Assembly: GCF_902167145.1 (NCBI RefSeq)
Contig: NC_050100.1
Location: 213,398,081 to 213,462,080 of the forward strand
Direction of reading: 5' to 3'
Source: Zea mays
Lineage: Eukaryota; Streptophyta; Magnoliopsida; Poales; Poaceae
Length of the DNA stretch: 64,000 nt
Shown here piece by piece: positions 35,935 through 47,300 of this stretch. The notes under the pieces are model-generated. The model did not search any database. It saw nothing but the letters and a program-made list of their open reading frames with translations, and was not told the origin of the DNA. Within the stretch, counting starts at the first letter, position 1. Each line of letters opens with the position of its first letter. A program made the translations under genes and the position numbers.

Positions 35935-38900
35935 TTGCAGGTTTATGCATCCGGGGGTTCAAGCTGGATTATCGACAGCGGATGCACAAACCATATGACG
36001 GGGGAGAAGAAAATGTTCACCTCCTACGTCAAAAATAAGGATTTCCAAGATTCAATTATATTCGGTGATGGGAATCAAGGCAAGGTAAAAGGGTTAGGTA
36101 AAATTGCAATTTCTAATGAGCACTCTATCTCTAATGTGTTTTTAGTAGAGTCTCTAGGATATAATTTACTATCAGTTAGTCAATTATGCAATATGGGATA
36201 TAACTGTCTATTTACAAATGTAGATGTGTCTGTCTTTAGAAGAAGTGATGGTTCACTAGCTTTTAAAGGTGTATTAGACGGCAAACTTTACTTAGTTGAT
36301 TTTGCAAAAGAAGAAGCTAGTCTAGATGCATGCTTAAAAGCTAAGACTAGCATGGGCTGGCTGTGGCATCGCCGCTTAGCTCATGTGGGGATGAAGAACC
36401 TTCACAAGCTTCTAAAGGGAGAACACGTGATAGGTTTGACTAACGTTCAATTCGAAAAAGATAGACCTTGTGCAGCTTGTCAAGCAGGTAAACAGGTGGG
36501 AGGAGCTCATCACAGCAAGAATGTGATGACCACTTCAAGACCGCTGGAGCTGCTGCATATGGACCTCTTTGGACCCGTCGCCTATCTGAGCATAGGAGAG
36601 AGTAAGTATGGTCTAGTTATTGTTGATGACTTTTCCCGCTTCACTTGGGTGTTCTTTTTGCAGGATAAGTCTGAAACCCAAGGGACCCTCAAGCGCTTCC
36701 TCAGGAGAGCTCAAAATGAGTTTGAGCTCAAGGTGAAGAAGATAAGGAGCGACAACGGGTCCGAGTTCAAGAACCTTCAAGTGGAGGAGTTCCTTGAGGA
36801 GGAAGGGATCAAGCACGAGTTCTCCGCTCCCTACACACCACAGCAAAATGGCGTGGTAGAGAGGAAGAACAGGACGCTCATCGATATGGCGAGGACGATG
36901 CTAGGAGAGTTCAAGACCCCCGAGTGCTTTTGGACGGAAGCCGTGAACACGGCTTGCCACGCCATCAACAGGGTCTACCTTCATCGCCTCCTAAAGAAGA
37001 CGTCGTATGAGCTACTAACCGGTAACAAACCCAATGTATCTTACTTTCGTGTATTTGGGAGCAAGTGCTACATTCTAGTGAAGAAAGGTAGAAATTCTAA
37101 GTTTGCTCCCAAAGCTGTAGAAGGGTTTTTGTTAGGTTATGACTCAAATACAAAGGCGTATAGAGTCTTCAACAAATCATCGGGTTTGGTTGAAGTCTCT
37201 AGCGACGTTGTATTTGATGAGACTAATGGCTCTCCAAGAGAGCAAGTTGTTGATTGTGATGATGTAGATGAAGAAGATGTTCCGACGGCCGCTATACGAA
37301 CCATGGCGATTGGAGAAGTTCGGCCACAGGAACAAGTTGAACGAGATCAACCTTCTTCCTCAACAACAGTGCATCCCTCAACTCAAGACGATGAACAGGT
37401 TCATCAACAGGAGGCATGTGATCAAGGGGGAGCACAAGATGATCATGTTATGGAGGAAGAAGCGGAACCGACACCTCCTACCCAAGTTCGAGCGATGATT
37501 CAAAGGGATCATCCCGTCGACCAAATTCTGGGTGACATTAGCAAGGGAGTAACTACTCGGTCTCGATTAGTTAATTTTTGTGAACATTACTCCTTTGTCT
37601 CTTCTATTGAGCCTTTCAGGGTAGAAGAGGCCTTGCTAGATCCGGACTGGGTGTTGGCCATGCAAGAGGAGCTCAACAATTTCAAGAGGAATGAAGTCTG
37701 GACACTGGTGCCTCGTCCAAAGCAAAATGTTGTGGGAACCAAGTGGGTGTTCCGCAACAAACAAGACGAGCACGGGGTGGTGACGAGAAACAAGGCTCGA
37801 CTTGTGGCAAAAGGTTATGCCCAAGTCACAGGTTTGGATTTCGAGGAGACTTTTGCTCCTGTGGCTAGGCTAGAATCAATTCGTATCTTGCTAGCATATG
37901 CCGCTCATCATTCTTTCAGGTTGTACCAAATGGATGTGAAGAGCGCTTTCCTCAACAGGCCAATAAAGGAGGAGGTATACGTGGAGCAACCCCCTGGCTT
38001 CGAGGATGAACGGTACCCCAACCACGTGTGTAAGCTCTCTAAGGCGCTCTATGGACTTAAGCAAGCCCCAAGAGCATGGTATGAATGCCTTAGAGATTTC
38101 TTAATTGCTAATGCTTTCAAGGTTGGGAAAGCCGATCCAACTCTTTTCACTAAGACATGTGATGGTGATTTGTTTGTGTGCCAAATTTATGTCGATGACA
38201 TAATATTTGGCTCTACTAATAAAAAGTCTTGTGAAGAGTTTAGCAGGGTGATGACGCAGAAATTCGAGATGTCGATGATGGGCGAGTTGAACTACTTCCT
38301 TGGGTTCCAAGTGAAGCAACTCAAGGACGGGACCTTCATCTCTCAAACGAAGTACACGCAAGACTTGCTGAAGCGGTTTGGGATGAAGGATGCCAAGCCC
38401 ACAAAGACTCCGATGGGGACCGACGGACACACTGACCTCAACAAAGAAGGTAAGTCCGTTGATCAAAAGGCATACCGGTCAATGATAGGGTCATTACTTT
38501 ACTTATGTGCTAGTAGACCGGATATTATGCTTAGTGTATGCATGTGTGCTAGATTTCAATCCGATCCTAAGGAGTGTCACTTAGTGGCGGTGAAGCGAAT
38601 TCTTAGATATTTAGTGGCTACACCTTGCTTCGGGCTCTGGTATCCAAAGGGGTCTACCTTTGACTTGATTGGATATTCAGACTCCGACTATGCTGGATGT
38701 AAGGTCGATAGAAAGAGTACATCGGGGACGTGCCAATTCTTAGGAAGGTCCCTGGTGTCGTGGAAATCTAAGAAACAAACCTCCGTTGCCCTATCCACCG
38801 CTGAGGCCGAGTATGTTGCCGCAGGACAGTGTTGCGCGCAACTACTTTGGATGAGGCAAACCCTCAGGGACTTTGGCTACAATCTGAGCAAAGTCCCACT

Positions 38901-39141
38901 CCTATGTGATAATGAGAGTGCTATCCGCATGGCGGAAAATCCTGTTGAGCACAGCCGCACAAAGCACATAGACATCCGGCATCACTTTTTGAGAGACCAC
39001 CAGCAAAAGGGAGATATCGAAGTGTTTCATGTTAGCACCGAGAACCAGCTAGCCGATATCTTTACCAAGCCTCTAGATGAGAAGACCTTTTGCAGGCTGC
39101 GTAGTGAGCTAAATGTCTTAGATTCGCGGAACTTGGATTGA
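35935..39141 (+). CDS. Copia pol polyprotein
   Basis: Open frame of 1068 codons with protease, integrase, reverse transcriptase and RNase H, in copia order. Seen: protease [13 protein letters not shown] at its very start; GAG-pre-integrase [15 protein letters not shown]; integrase core HMDLFGPV (about 207), RSDNGSEF (about 270), [10 protein letters not shown]; reverse transcriptase [20 protein letters not shown] and catalytic YVDDIIFG (about 751); RNase [19 protein letters not shown] (about 915), LCDNESAI and the end DIFTKPL. There is no ATG at the start. Position 35935 is a TTG following the gag stop, and the frame is offset from gag. Expression therefore needs frameshifting, reinitiation or splicing. 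Otherwise intact. Confidence 0.92.
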   Translation: MQVYASGGSSWIIDSGCTNHMTGEKKMFTSYVKNKDFQDSIIFGDGNQGKVKGLGKIAISNEHSISNVFLVESLGYNLLSVSQLCNMGYNCLFTNVDVSVFRRSDGSLAFKGVLDGKLYLVDFAKEEASLDACLKAKTSMGWLWHRRLAHVGMKNLHKLLKGEHVIGLTNVQFEKDRPCAACQAGKQVGGAHHSKNVMTTSRPLELLHMDLFGPVAYLSIGESKYGLVIVDDFSRFTWVFFLQDKSETQGTLKRFLRRAQNEFELKVKKIRSDNGSEFKNLQVEEFLEEEGIKHEFSAPYTPQQNGVVERKNRTLIDMARTMLGEFKTPECFWTEAVNTACHAINRVYLHRLLKKTSYELLTGNKPNVSYFRVFGSKCYILVKKGRNSKFAPKAVEGFLLGYDSNTKAYRVFNKSSGLVEVSSDVVFDETNGSPREQVVDCDDVDEEDVPTAAIRTMAIGEVRPQEQVERDQPSSSTTVHPSTQDDEQVHQQEACDQGGAQDDHVMEEEAEPTPPTQVRAMIQRDHPVDQILGDISKGVTTRSRLVNFCEHYSFVSSIEPFRVEEALLDPDWVLAMQEELNNFKRNEVWTLVPRPKQNVVGTKWVFRNKQDEHGVVTRNKARLVAKGYAQVTGLDFEETFAPVARLESIRILLAYAAHHSFRLYQMDVKSAFLNRPIKEEVYVEQPPGFEDERYPNHVCKLSKALYGLKQAPRAWYECLRDFLIANAFKVGKADPTLFTKTCDGDLFVCQIYVDDIIFGSTNKKSCEEFSRVMTQKFEMSMMGELNYFLGFQVKQLKDGTFISQTKYTQDLLKRFGMKDAKPTKTPMGTDGHTDLNKEGKSVDQKAYRSMIGSLLYLCASRPDIMLSVCMCARFQSDPKECHLVAVKRILRYLVATPCFGLWYPKGSTFDLIGYSDSDYAGCKVDRKSTSGTCQFLGRSLVSWKSKKQTSVALSTAEAEYVAAGQCCAQLLWMRQTLRDFGYNLSKVPLLCDNESAIRMAENPVEHSRTKHIDIRHHFLRDHQQKGDIEVFHVSTENQLADIFTKPLDEKTFCRLRSELNVLDSRNLD

Positions 39142-39935
39142 ATTGTAGCATACATGTGTATATGCCTTTGATCATGGTCATTCTGCATTTTGTTGCTTAT
39201 TGTGGTGCTCAAGTTGTACAAACACTCCCTGGACCTCACAAGTCCGTTGCAAAGTGATGCACATGTTTAGGGGGAGATGTGTTACAACTTGACCCTTTGA
39301 GACTAACCATATGCTTGAGTTTGCTTGATTTAGTCTCGAAGGAGAATTGAAAGGGAAAAGGTGGACTTGGACCATGAAGGACTTCCACTGCACTCCGATG
39401 AGAGGGTAACTAATTCCAAGTTCATCTCATGAACTCTTATTGCCATTTGCTCTTAATTGAAGATTTTGGTGAGGCAATGGGGTTAAAGGGCCAAAGTTGA
39501 TCCCGTTTTGGTGCTTGATGCCAAAGGGGGAGAAAATAAAGGCCAAAGTAAAAAGTGAAAAATGGATCAGCTACCACTTGAGAGATTTTTAAAATAGTAG
39601 AATAGAGCTTTTGGTTTATTCAAAACTCTTGCATTGTCTCTTTCGTCAAAAGTTGGCTTCTTGTGGGGAGAAGTTTTGACTATGGGAAATAGGGGGAGTT
39701 TTTGAAATCTTTGATCAATCTCTTTTGGAATGACTCTCTTTATGCTTCAACATGTGTGTTTGACTTAGAGATAGAGATTTGAGTTTGATTTGCAAAAACA
39801 AACCAAGTGGTGGCAAAGGATGATCCATATATGCCAAAATCGAATAAAACTCAAATTTATTCTATTTGAAGTGATTTTGCACTTGTTCTAGTTGCTTTAT
39901 ATTGCGTTGGCATAAATCACCAAAAAGGGGGAGAT
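39142..39935 (+). other. Copia 3' untranslated region with PPT
   Basis: About 790 bases between the pol stop and the 3' LTR with no envelope-like frame. It holds four purine runs containing ggggga(g), near 39269, 39525, 39691 and 39926. The last, aaaaagggggagat at 39923, abuts the 3' LTR and is the functional polypurine tract by position. Confidence 0.8.
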
Positions 39936-41151
39936 TGAAAGGGAAATGTGCCTTTGGGCCATTTCTAAGTATTTTGGTGATTGAGTGCAAACACAAGTGC
40001 TTAAATGTGAATCCATGCCCATGAATGAACAAAGTGTAAATCACAAGTAAAGGTATGTTTCTAAGCCTTAGTACATTGGTTTTGTGTACTAATATATTTG
40101 TCTAAGTGTTAGAAACAGAGAGAAGAAGAAAAGGAGACTGTTGGCTGTGTACAGCCAACAGGCTGTTTCGGTCTGGGGCACCGGACTGTCCGGTGGTGCA
40201 CCGGACAATGTCCGGTGCGCCAGGCTGCCTCGACCTGAAGACGCCGCTCTCGGGAATTTGCCGACGGCGTACGGCTAAAATTCACCGGACTGTCCGGTGA
40301 GCCAACGGTCGGCCGAGCCAACGGTCGGCCACGGAATCTGCGCGTGACACGTGGTCTGGCCAACGGTCGGAAGGAGGCACCGGACTGTCCGGTGTGCACC
40401 GGACTGTCCGGTGCGCCAGATCTGCAACGGTCGGCTGCGCCTGTTAAGGAAAGAAATCGGGCACCGGACAGTGTCCGGTGTGCACCGGACTGTCCGGTGC
40501 GCCCGACGACAGAAGGCAAGGATGGCCTTCCAGATTTGCTCTCAACGGCTCCTAGCTGCCTTGGGGCTATAAAAGGGACCCCTAGGCGCATGGAGGAGTA
40601 CACCAAGCAACCTTAGAGCATTCTTGACCATCCACACTCAGTCTTTGCGCATTCGTTTGTCATTCTCAGTGATTCGAGCTTGTTCTAGTGTGAACTTTGA
40701 GATAGTCTTTTGAGCTCGTTTCTTGGCCGTGTGTGTGCGCATTTCGCTGTGGTTTTGTGTGTGTTGCTTCCCTCCCTTACTCCGTGTTTCTTTGTGAAAT
40801 TCAATTGTAAGGGCGAGAGACTCCAAGTTGTGGAGATTCCTCGCAAACGGGAAAAGATCAAAGTAAAGAAGAACACCGTGGTATTCAAGTTGATCATTGG
40901 ATCACTTGAGAGGAGTTGAGTGCAACTCTCGTCCGTTGGGACGCCACAACGTGGAGTAGGCAAGTTTTGTACTTGGCCGAACCACGGGATAACCACCGTG
41001 TCATCTCTGTGATTGATTTCTTGTGGTTATTGTGTTTTGACTCCTCTCTAGCCACTTGGCAGTTATTGTGCTAACGATTAACCAAGATTTTTGTGGCTAT
41101 AAGTTTAAGTTTTACAGGATCACCTATTCACCCCCCCTCTAGGTGCTCTCA
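39936..41151 (+). repeat. 3' LTR of intact copia
   Basis: 1216 bp. It lacks a 19-bp palindrome unit (present near 32603 in the 5' LTR) and one 10-bp caacggtcgg unit (near 32760). These account for its whole length difference. It has its own TATA box at 40567. Confidence 0.95.
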
Positions 41152-41479
41152 CAAAGTTCTGAAACCCGGAACGTACAAGCTGGCCAACAGTCAAGGCGAG
41201 GTCTACAACAACGCTTGGAACATCCAACAGCTACGTCGCTTCTACCCTTAAGATGTTTTCAAGTTGTTCATATACTCGCTCTCACGCAAAGTTTAGTCAT
41301 CAAGGAAGGGTCAGCCTTGCCTCGGCAAAGCCCGACCCTCCCTCGAGGGCTAAAAGGGGGGAACCCCCTCTGCGTCGAAATTTTCCTCGAAAAAAGATCT
41401 TTTCTGCCAGAATGTCTTTCGTGCTTTTCGACTACTTCAAAAGTGGATCCCGAAAACGACAGAGTACACGTAAGCAGCC

Positions 41480-42412
41480 AAGGCTGACCGAGCCGAGGGA
41501 CTCCTACGCCTCCGGGATACGGATACCTCACTCATCACCTTCTGCGATAAGTAACTCACGTCCGGATAAGTGATTCCGCGGACCGAACAAGTCTTCACGC
41601 TCGGAAGCTCTTCTGCCGGAGCGATTCTTCGAGCCTTCTCGACTGCGTCGGTGACAGAACCCCATAGACGGGTAAGAGTGCGCGTAAGCGGCAAGGCCGA
41701 CCGAGCCGAGAGACTCCTACGCCTCCGGGATACGGATACCTCACTCATCACCTTCCGTGAGAAGCAACTCTCGCTCGCACAAACAATTCTGTTACCGACA
41801 AAAAAGTCCAGACGCTCGAAATAAGAGGAAAAGATACGCGGCTTTACAACACGGCGAGGGTGTGTTTTGGCCTCGGCGGCCGCAGAAAACACACGCTACA
41901 AGATAATCCGATCCTGCAGGTTCAGATCTCGATGGCTAAAGGGAGCAGCAGCACCCTCGGCGTCGACAACACCTTCGGCGAGGTCCGACCTAGCCTCGGA
42001 CGGCGACGCGGTCCAAGGGTCTCCGCTCTGAAGGACCACGTCATCACCGAGCCCGGGCCATCGCCGCCAGGGTCTTCCCCGAGAACCCGGCCCGAGCAGG
42101 CGGCTCGGCCGGTCACCCCGGGGCCTCGGCCAGCTGTCCTCTGAGGACATCAGCCCGACCCGAGGCCTCGACAGGTCAATTCTGGCGTCGGTCCCGCTAA
42201 CGGATGACCCGGCCAGGCTCCGGCCGACCAGGTTTTCTTTTCGAGCCAACTCTGCCTCTGTTCGCGCTGACACCGCTACCCCTGGCCTCGGCTCATCGAA
42301 GAGCGACCGAGGGGTTCCTTTAACTGAGCGAAGAGAAGCCTCGGGCAACAAGGCTGACCGAGCCGAGGGACTCCTACGCCTCCGGGATACGGATACCTCA
42401 CTCGTCACCTTT
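41480..42412. repeat. 63-bp direct repeat, three dispersed copies
   Basis: Copies at 41480-41542, 41693-41755 and 42350-42412, nearly identical, each with gactcctacgcctccgggat at its centre. Spacings are 213 and 657 bases. They lie in the Huck-like 3' region. Confidence 0.88.
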
Positions 42413-44162
42413 ACACGGGGCGACTCACGCTTGGTGAAGCGGTTCAGACAACCAACAGGCGAGTCTTAGCGCTCGAAAATGAGGAAAAAATACATACATG
42501 TTCAGGCCTCGACAGCCACAATGAACAAAAACACTGGCATTCGAAGTGCCATTACAGATGGAACTCTGGTTCCGTCCCCGCGGGTATGAACAACCTCCAC
42601 ACCGGGAAGCCTGCGGGGCGACGAGCACCGGGTGACCCGCCAGCGACCTTTGCAGCAGCAACCATGGTCCCAGGACGGACGCGGCCGCCGGAGGGCTCTC
42701 GTTCGCGTTCCCACTCAAGGGACGCGAACCAGCCATCAAAGCCAAAGAGCGGGCCGCTCCAAAGCGCACCGGCAGGTCCTCGCTCCCGTCCTCGCCACGA
42801 AAGCGAGGAAGAGGGCGGAATGTTGCATCCTAGCTGGGCAGCAACAGTTCGCCTTCCCCGGCATGGCTGGAGGACGTCTCCTCCGCAGAGCTGGAGGATG
42901 GTTGCCACCACCAGAAGCTGGAAGAAGAGGTGGCCAACCGGCCCACGCGGGAGGTAGAGCCCCGGCTCGCCTCGCTCTCCGCCCCAGCAAGGATGACGAA
43001 CATCCTTGAGGCTGAGGGCGGGACCAAGATCATAGCCCGGCTTGCCTCTCCCCATCTATGGGCTGGAGGTCACCGTTTTGGGTGACCACCGGCGGAGGGG
43101 TGCAACCGGGCTGTATGATGAAAATCCTTGAAGCCGAACGATGGCTGAAAGGTACCAACTCCCACGGAGTTGCGTTCCTCCAACGACGAGGCGGAAAGAC
43201 GGCGGGTATCCCCCATCCGGGGGCTTGGAAGGTGGAAAGACACGATGCATAAGGGAGCGCGAAGACATGGTCGCCTTCCAAGGGGGTCACCCTCCTTTTA
43301 AAGGCGACTCTCCCTACTTGCGTCCCCAGCCATCGTGGGCTGAGTCTTCTCCAACACGCTCCAAGGTCCTCCCCTACGGCGCGGGGGCTGGGTCCCACAC
43401 GTCATGCAAGCCGGCTCAGAGCAGAAGAAGCCAAACCGCCGTGCGCGGTCCGTACAACCGCCCAGCGGTTACAAGCGGCTCTCCACTTTTGCCCAGACCA
43501 ACGGGCGAAAGGGCGGGCAACCATGCAGGCGGCATGCAACCGCGCCAAGTGGGCGCACTTCTCCGACTCCCAACACGCACAGCATGGAGGCCCAGGCCCA
43601 CGCGTCATGCAACCGGCGCGCCGAATGCTTCGTGCATGCAACTGCACCGCCACTTGCGCCACCACCGCGCCTCCTCGACTGCGGAACCAATACCGCGACT
43701 CGAGGCGACCCAGCGCACGACCCAGCAGCGCCAGCCTGGCGCGACGGTCAATGCGGCCAAAAATGGGCCGGCAGTAATGGCGGTGGCAGGCGGGCAGGAG
43801 CAGCGGTCACGTCGTCAGCCAAGCTTACGTCCCATCCAGGGGCAACGAGAGAACCCTCTCTCACGGCGTGAAGACAACGCGCCCGTGTTCCGTTCCTCGA
43901 ACGGCTCGCGCACGCGCAACGACCGCCCCGCGAACCACTCGCCCCGTCGCATTAACTCCGCGGCGGGACAGGCGGCGCCTCTGGCAGGAGAAGCGAGCGA
44001 CGCTTCGCCTTTGCCATAATGACCGCCTCAAAAAAGGTACACCGCGTCGTTCGATTTCGTATCCTTTTCCTTTTTTCCTCTTTCTCTCTCTTGCAACAGG
44101 GACCGGGAAAGGGGATACCCCGAAAAGGATCCTTCCCCGTGAAGGAACCAGGCTCCGAGCCT

Positions 44163-44375
44163 CCTTACTGATTAGAGGTTCGAAGGCTGGCCCCTCGGAA
44201 GGGTTCAACAGCCGCCTCAGAGCGCGTGGGTCCACACCCACTTCTGGTCAGAGGATCGAAGGTCGGCCCCTCGGAAGGGTTCAACGGCCGCCTCAGGCTA
44301 CTCGGGCTCCGCGCCCACTACTGATCAGGGGTTCGAAGGCTGGCCCCCGAAGGGTTCACAGCCGCCCCAGACACA
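44163..44375. repeat. 76-bp tandem repeat, about 2.8 units
   Basis: Units begin near 44174, 44250 and 44326 with agagg(t/a)tcgaagg and contain cggaagggttcaac. They end just before the insertion of the 3.9-kb LTR. Confidence 0.8.
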
Positions 44376-44382
44376 GAGCGAG

Positions 44383-47300
44383 TGTAACACCCAGTTTGTA
44401 ACATATATAATAAAAGAGGAGAAAAGACATTTTCTATAATTTATGTGTGTGTTGACTCTACTTATCATTTCATGTGGACACCTCACTTATACAAATGAAT
44501 AAGTAATAAAAGGCACTCAAACAAATTATGCATCATGCTGGTATTTTTATTTTGTGTGCATTTTGTGACAACATAGAATAGTGTGAAAAGAAATATATTT
44601 AGGACCCAAATGGGAATTTAAAATCTAAAAGAAATTCTAGAATTTGGAAAGAAAGAAAGAAAATACTATGCAATACAAAAATAAACTTATAAATAGATAA
44701 ATTTATTCCACAATAATTTATTCAAATCATATACTCAAAAATTTGAGTACAAGTTCATCACAAATTTGAAATTCAAATTTAGATTCAAAAATAAGAGGAA
44801 AGAGAAAGGAAAATGAAAATATAAAAGAAAAACAGTGCTGTGCTCGATTGGGCCTAAGCCAACCAATTCGGCCCAATTTCCCTTTGATCTGCGCAGCCCA
44901 AGTAACTCATCCGCGCGCCCTGCGTCACTGCCATGTGGGCCATATTTGTCGGCTTCTTCAACCGCGTGCTCAGGCTCCTGATCCTCGTAACGACTCGTCC
45001 GCCGCGCATATCCCCTCCGCGATCTTCGCTGGCAGGGTAATGGGATCCGCCGTGGATCTCGCACAACAAACACAGTCGCCGCCTTCACCTGCGGGATCAT
45101 CTCGCGACTGTATACGCCGACCTCCCCATAACAAACACCGTGAAATCCTAACGAACTCGCTTATCCTCCGCTCGGACTTCCCTGCTCCATATATGGGCTG
45201 CCCGTGTCGTCGTGGGGTACTGGTGAGATCCGCCATGGAGCTCATCCGACCTCCCTCATGGTGACCTGGGCATGAGCGCCTCGTGAGTTAACTGAGTGAA
45301 GCCGCCATCGATGCCCCGCGCTCTGGGTGCCAACCGTGTTCCAAGGGATAGACAGGGAAGGGAAAGTAAGCCACGGCCGCCACCCCGGATTTACGGGATA
45401 CGAACTGCGTGGCCTCGATTTGGGGCTGGGGCACTGGGCGGTGTCGCGGGGTCGTCCAGATTCCTCGCCGCCCCTCCCCATCGCCGTGAAGCCGCCGCAG
45501 TCACTTCGTCCGCTCGTCGCCGTGGTGAAGATACTCGCTGGGCCGTCGTTCACCGGGGCTAGACAATCTGCGCATCGACCGCCGGTAAGACTCAAGTGCT
45601 CGGTTCCTCCCTTCTTCCCGTGATTGTTTTCCGTCGAGTCGGGCTCCCGAGTACCCAAACCATAGGCCAAATTTACTCACCAGAGCTCTAAACCGCCTCA
45701 GTCCCACCCAGCTGCGTGGTCAGCTCTGCCCTTTGCCTCCCGCCTACCAATAGACCTCGGAGTGTATTCGCCATGTCCTCCTTCACGTGTCGACCCAACG
45801 AATCGAGGTTTGGGGCAGTGCTTGGAAGAGTGTGTCGCTTGGTAATGGCGCGTCCGCCGTCGGGGGCGCTGTTGGCCGTGCCCAGGCATCGCTGGGGAAG
45901 ACGAGTTGATGGTCGTTGGTTCGGTGATCAACGGTGTAGCTTATTTCCTACGCGTACCTGTTCGCGGAATGATCTGTGCCATTCAGGGGTGATCGGATGG
46001 ATCCAAAGTGATTGCGATTATTTAAAACAAGAACCGTTGATCCTCGATCTAGTGGCCCAGAAAATTTACCGGTTCACATTTGATGGCAATCTAAGGGCCT
46101 GTTTGGCATGGCTCCAGAGCAAAACTCCAAGGAGGAGCTGGCCAGAGCATACCAAACACCCTAACTCCAGAGTTGTAAACTCTATGGAGTTTTTGGAGCT
46201 GCAGTACAATTTTTTGGAGTACCTCTTTTGCTGCTCTGAAAACTCCAAAAAAGCAACCTAGTCATGGAGTTTTGAGTTATTTACCCGCCATTGCCACTGG
46301 TTATGAGAAACAATCTAAACTCTGGAGCAGAGCTGCTCCACCCAGAGTTTTAGAGTAGAGCTGCTCTGGGGTGGAGCAGAGCCATGCCAAACACACCCTA
46401 ATCTGGACCGCACTCTTTAGATCTAACGACCGTTGTGTCCCCATACCCTTTGGGCCAGGCAGTTTTATTAAGGGACCCCTGAAGTTTTGGGGTATTAACC
46501 CGCCGTCCACCAGTGCTATTCTTTGTGCCTTAGAATTATTACCCCGAGCCCCCTTGACTTTTATGAATTTGACGCCCAGTCCAGTGCCATGATAAACTGA
46601 ATAAAGGAATTAGAAAATATGTTTTTATTATATAAATAAGTGCTAGAACTTGATAAATTCATAGAAAATCCATTTTTAGTCCAAATTAGTCCATTCCACT
46701 TTCTAAAATTTTGTAATTTTATTCTCTATCACTTAGAGCCTCTGTTTTATCATGAAAACAATAAGAAATTTAATCTCTCGCTTAATCCATTTTAAACATA
46801 TAAAACCTTTGGAAATTCATATCTTAAAACCTATAACTCCAAAAATTATGATTTCTGTTCCTAGGATTTTATTTTAATGTGTAGAATATTACTGTGTATT
46901 TTTTTATATGTTTGGTGTGATGTTAATTTCTCTATATAGACTATGCTTGTTTGTATTGTGGCGAGTAGAAGAGTCCGTGACTGAGGATACTGGTGAGCAT
47001 CAGATTGAAGTAGCTGAGCAGGAGCTCATTGAAGGCAAGTTGTGCCCTTGATCACTTCTTTTACCCACTCATGTTCTAATTAATCATAATGATCTGCAAA
47101 GGTTAATTTTGATGGGACCTAATAGGTTACCCTAGTTTGTTTATCCTGAATACCTTGTTTACCCCTGAATCACTTGGGTAGTTCTGCTACTGCTTTATAT
47201 AGTTTTGGGTTAATATTTTATTATATCTATGTTCCAATTATGTTGTTATTTTATTTATGTTCATGACAAGATCATTAAATGTTAATTGGAATATAGAGCT

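Larger units (their letters stand above)
32251..41151 (+). mobile_element. Young intact copia element (Opie/Ji-like)
   Basis: Complete 8.9-kb copia retrotransposon: 5' LTR 32251-33495, PBS 33498-33509, gag 33546-35927, pol 35935-39141, PPT 39923-39934, 3' LTR 39936-41151. It is flanked by CAAAG (32246-32250 and 41152-41156) in the Huck-like integrase. The LTRs differ by 8 transitions and two repeat-unit length changes totalling 29 bp. No stop or frameshift is seen inside gag or pol. At a commonly used grass rate of 1.3e-8 per site per year this implies very roughly 0.25 million years. It may still be autonomous. The family name is recalled only. Confidence 0.95.
31047..41251 (+). pseudogene. 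Huck-like integrase, split by copia
   Basis: Integrase of the gypsy element. The zinc-binding part is decayed (TAG at 31107, TAA at 31281, frameshift before 31383). The catalytic core is open in 31383-32250: WGLDLVGP (first Asp), TDNGTRF (second Asp) and NGQVERAN (Glu), then the C-terminal VGDLVLRLR and WEGPFVIAK. The copia element enters at 32251. The last 32 codons resume after it (41157-41251, ending WNIQQLRRFYP and TAA 41249-41251). Between 31047 and 31383 the frame has several errors. Confidence 0.88.
41252..44382. other. Huck-like 3' non-coding region, first part
   Basis: Long GC-rich stretch after the integrase stop. It has a 63-bp repeat in three copies (41480, 41693, 42350) and a 76-bp tandem repeat at 44163-44375. 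Open frames exist on both strands, the longest 292 codons on plus at 43141-44019 and 167-170 codons on minus at 41896-42408 and 42552-43055. None shows a recognisable domain. Some gypsy lineages (Tat-type) keep extra ORFs here, sometimes antisense. I cannot show that these are genes. Confidence 0.6.

Noticed and set aside
43141..44019. 292-codon plus-strand frame in the Huck-like 3' region
   Set aside because: Low-complexity Arg/Ala/Pro composition, no motif and GC-rich context; kept only as part of the non-coding region description.
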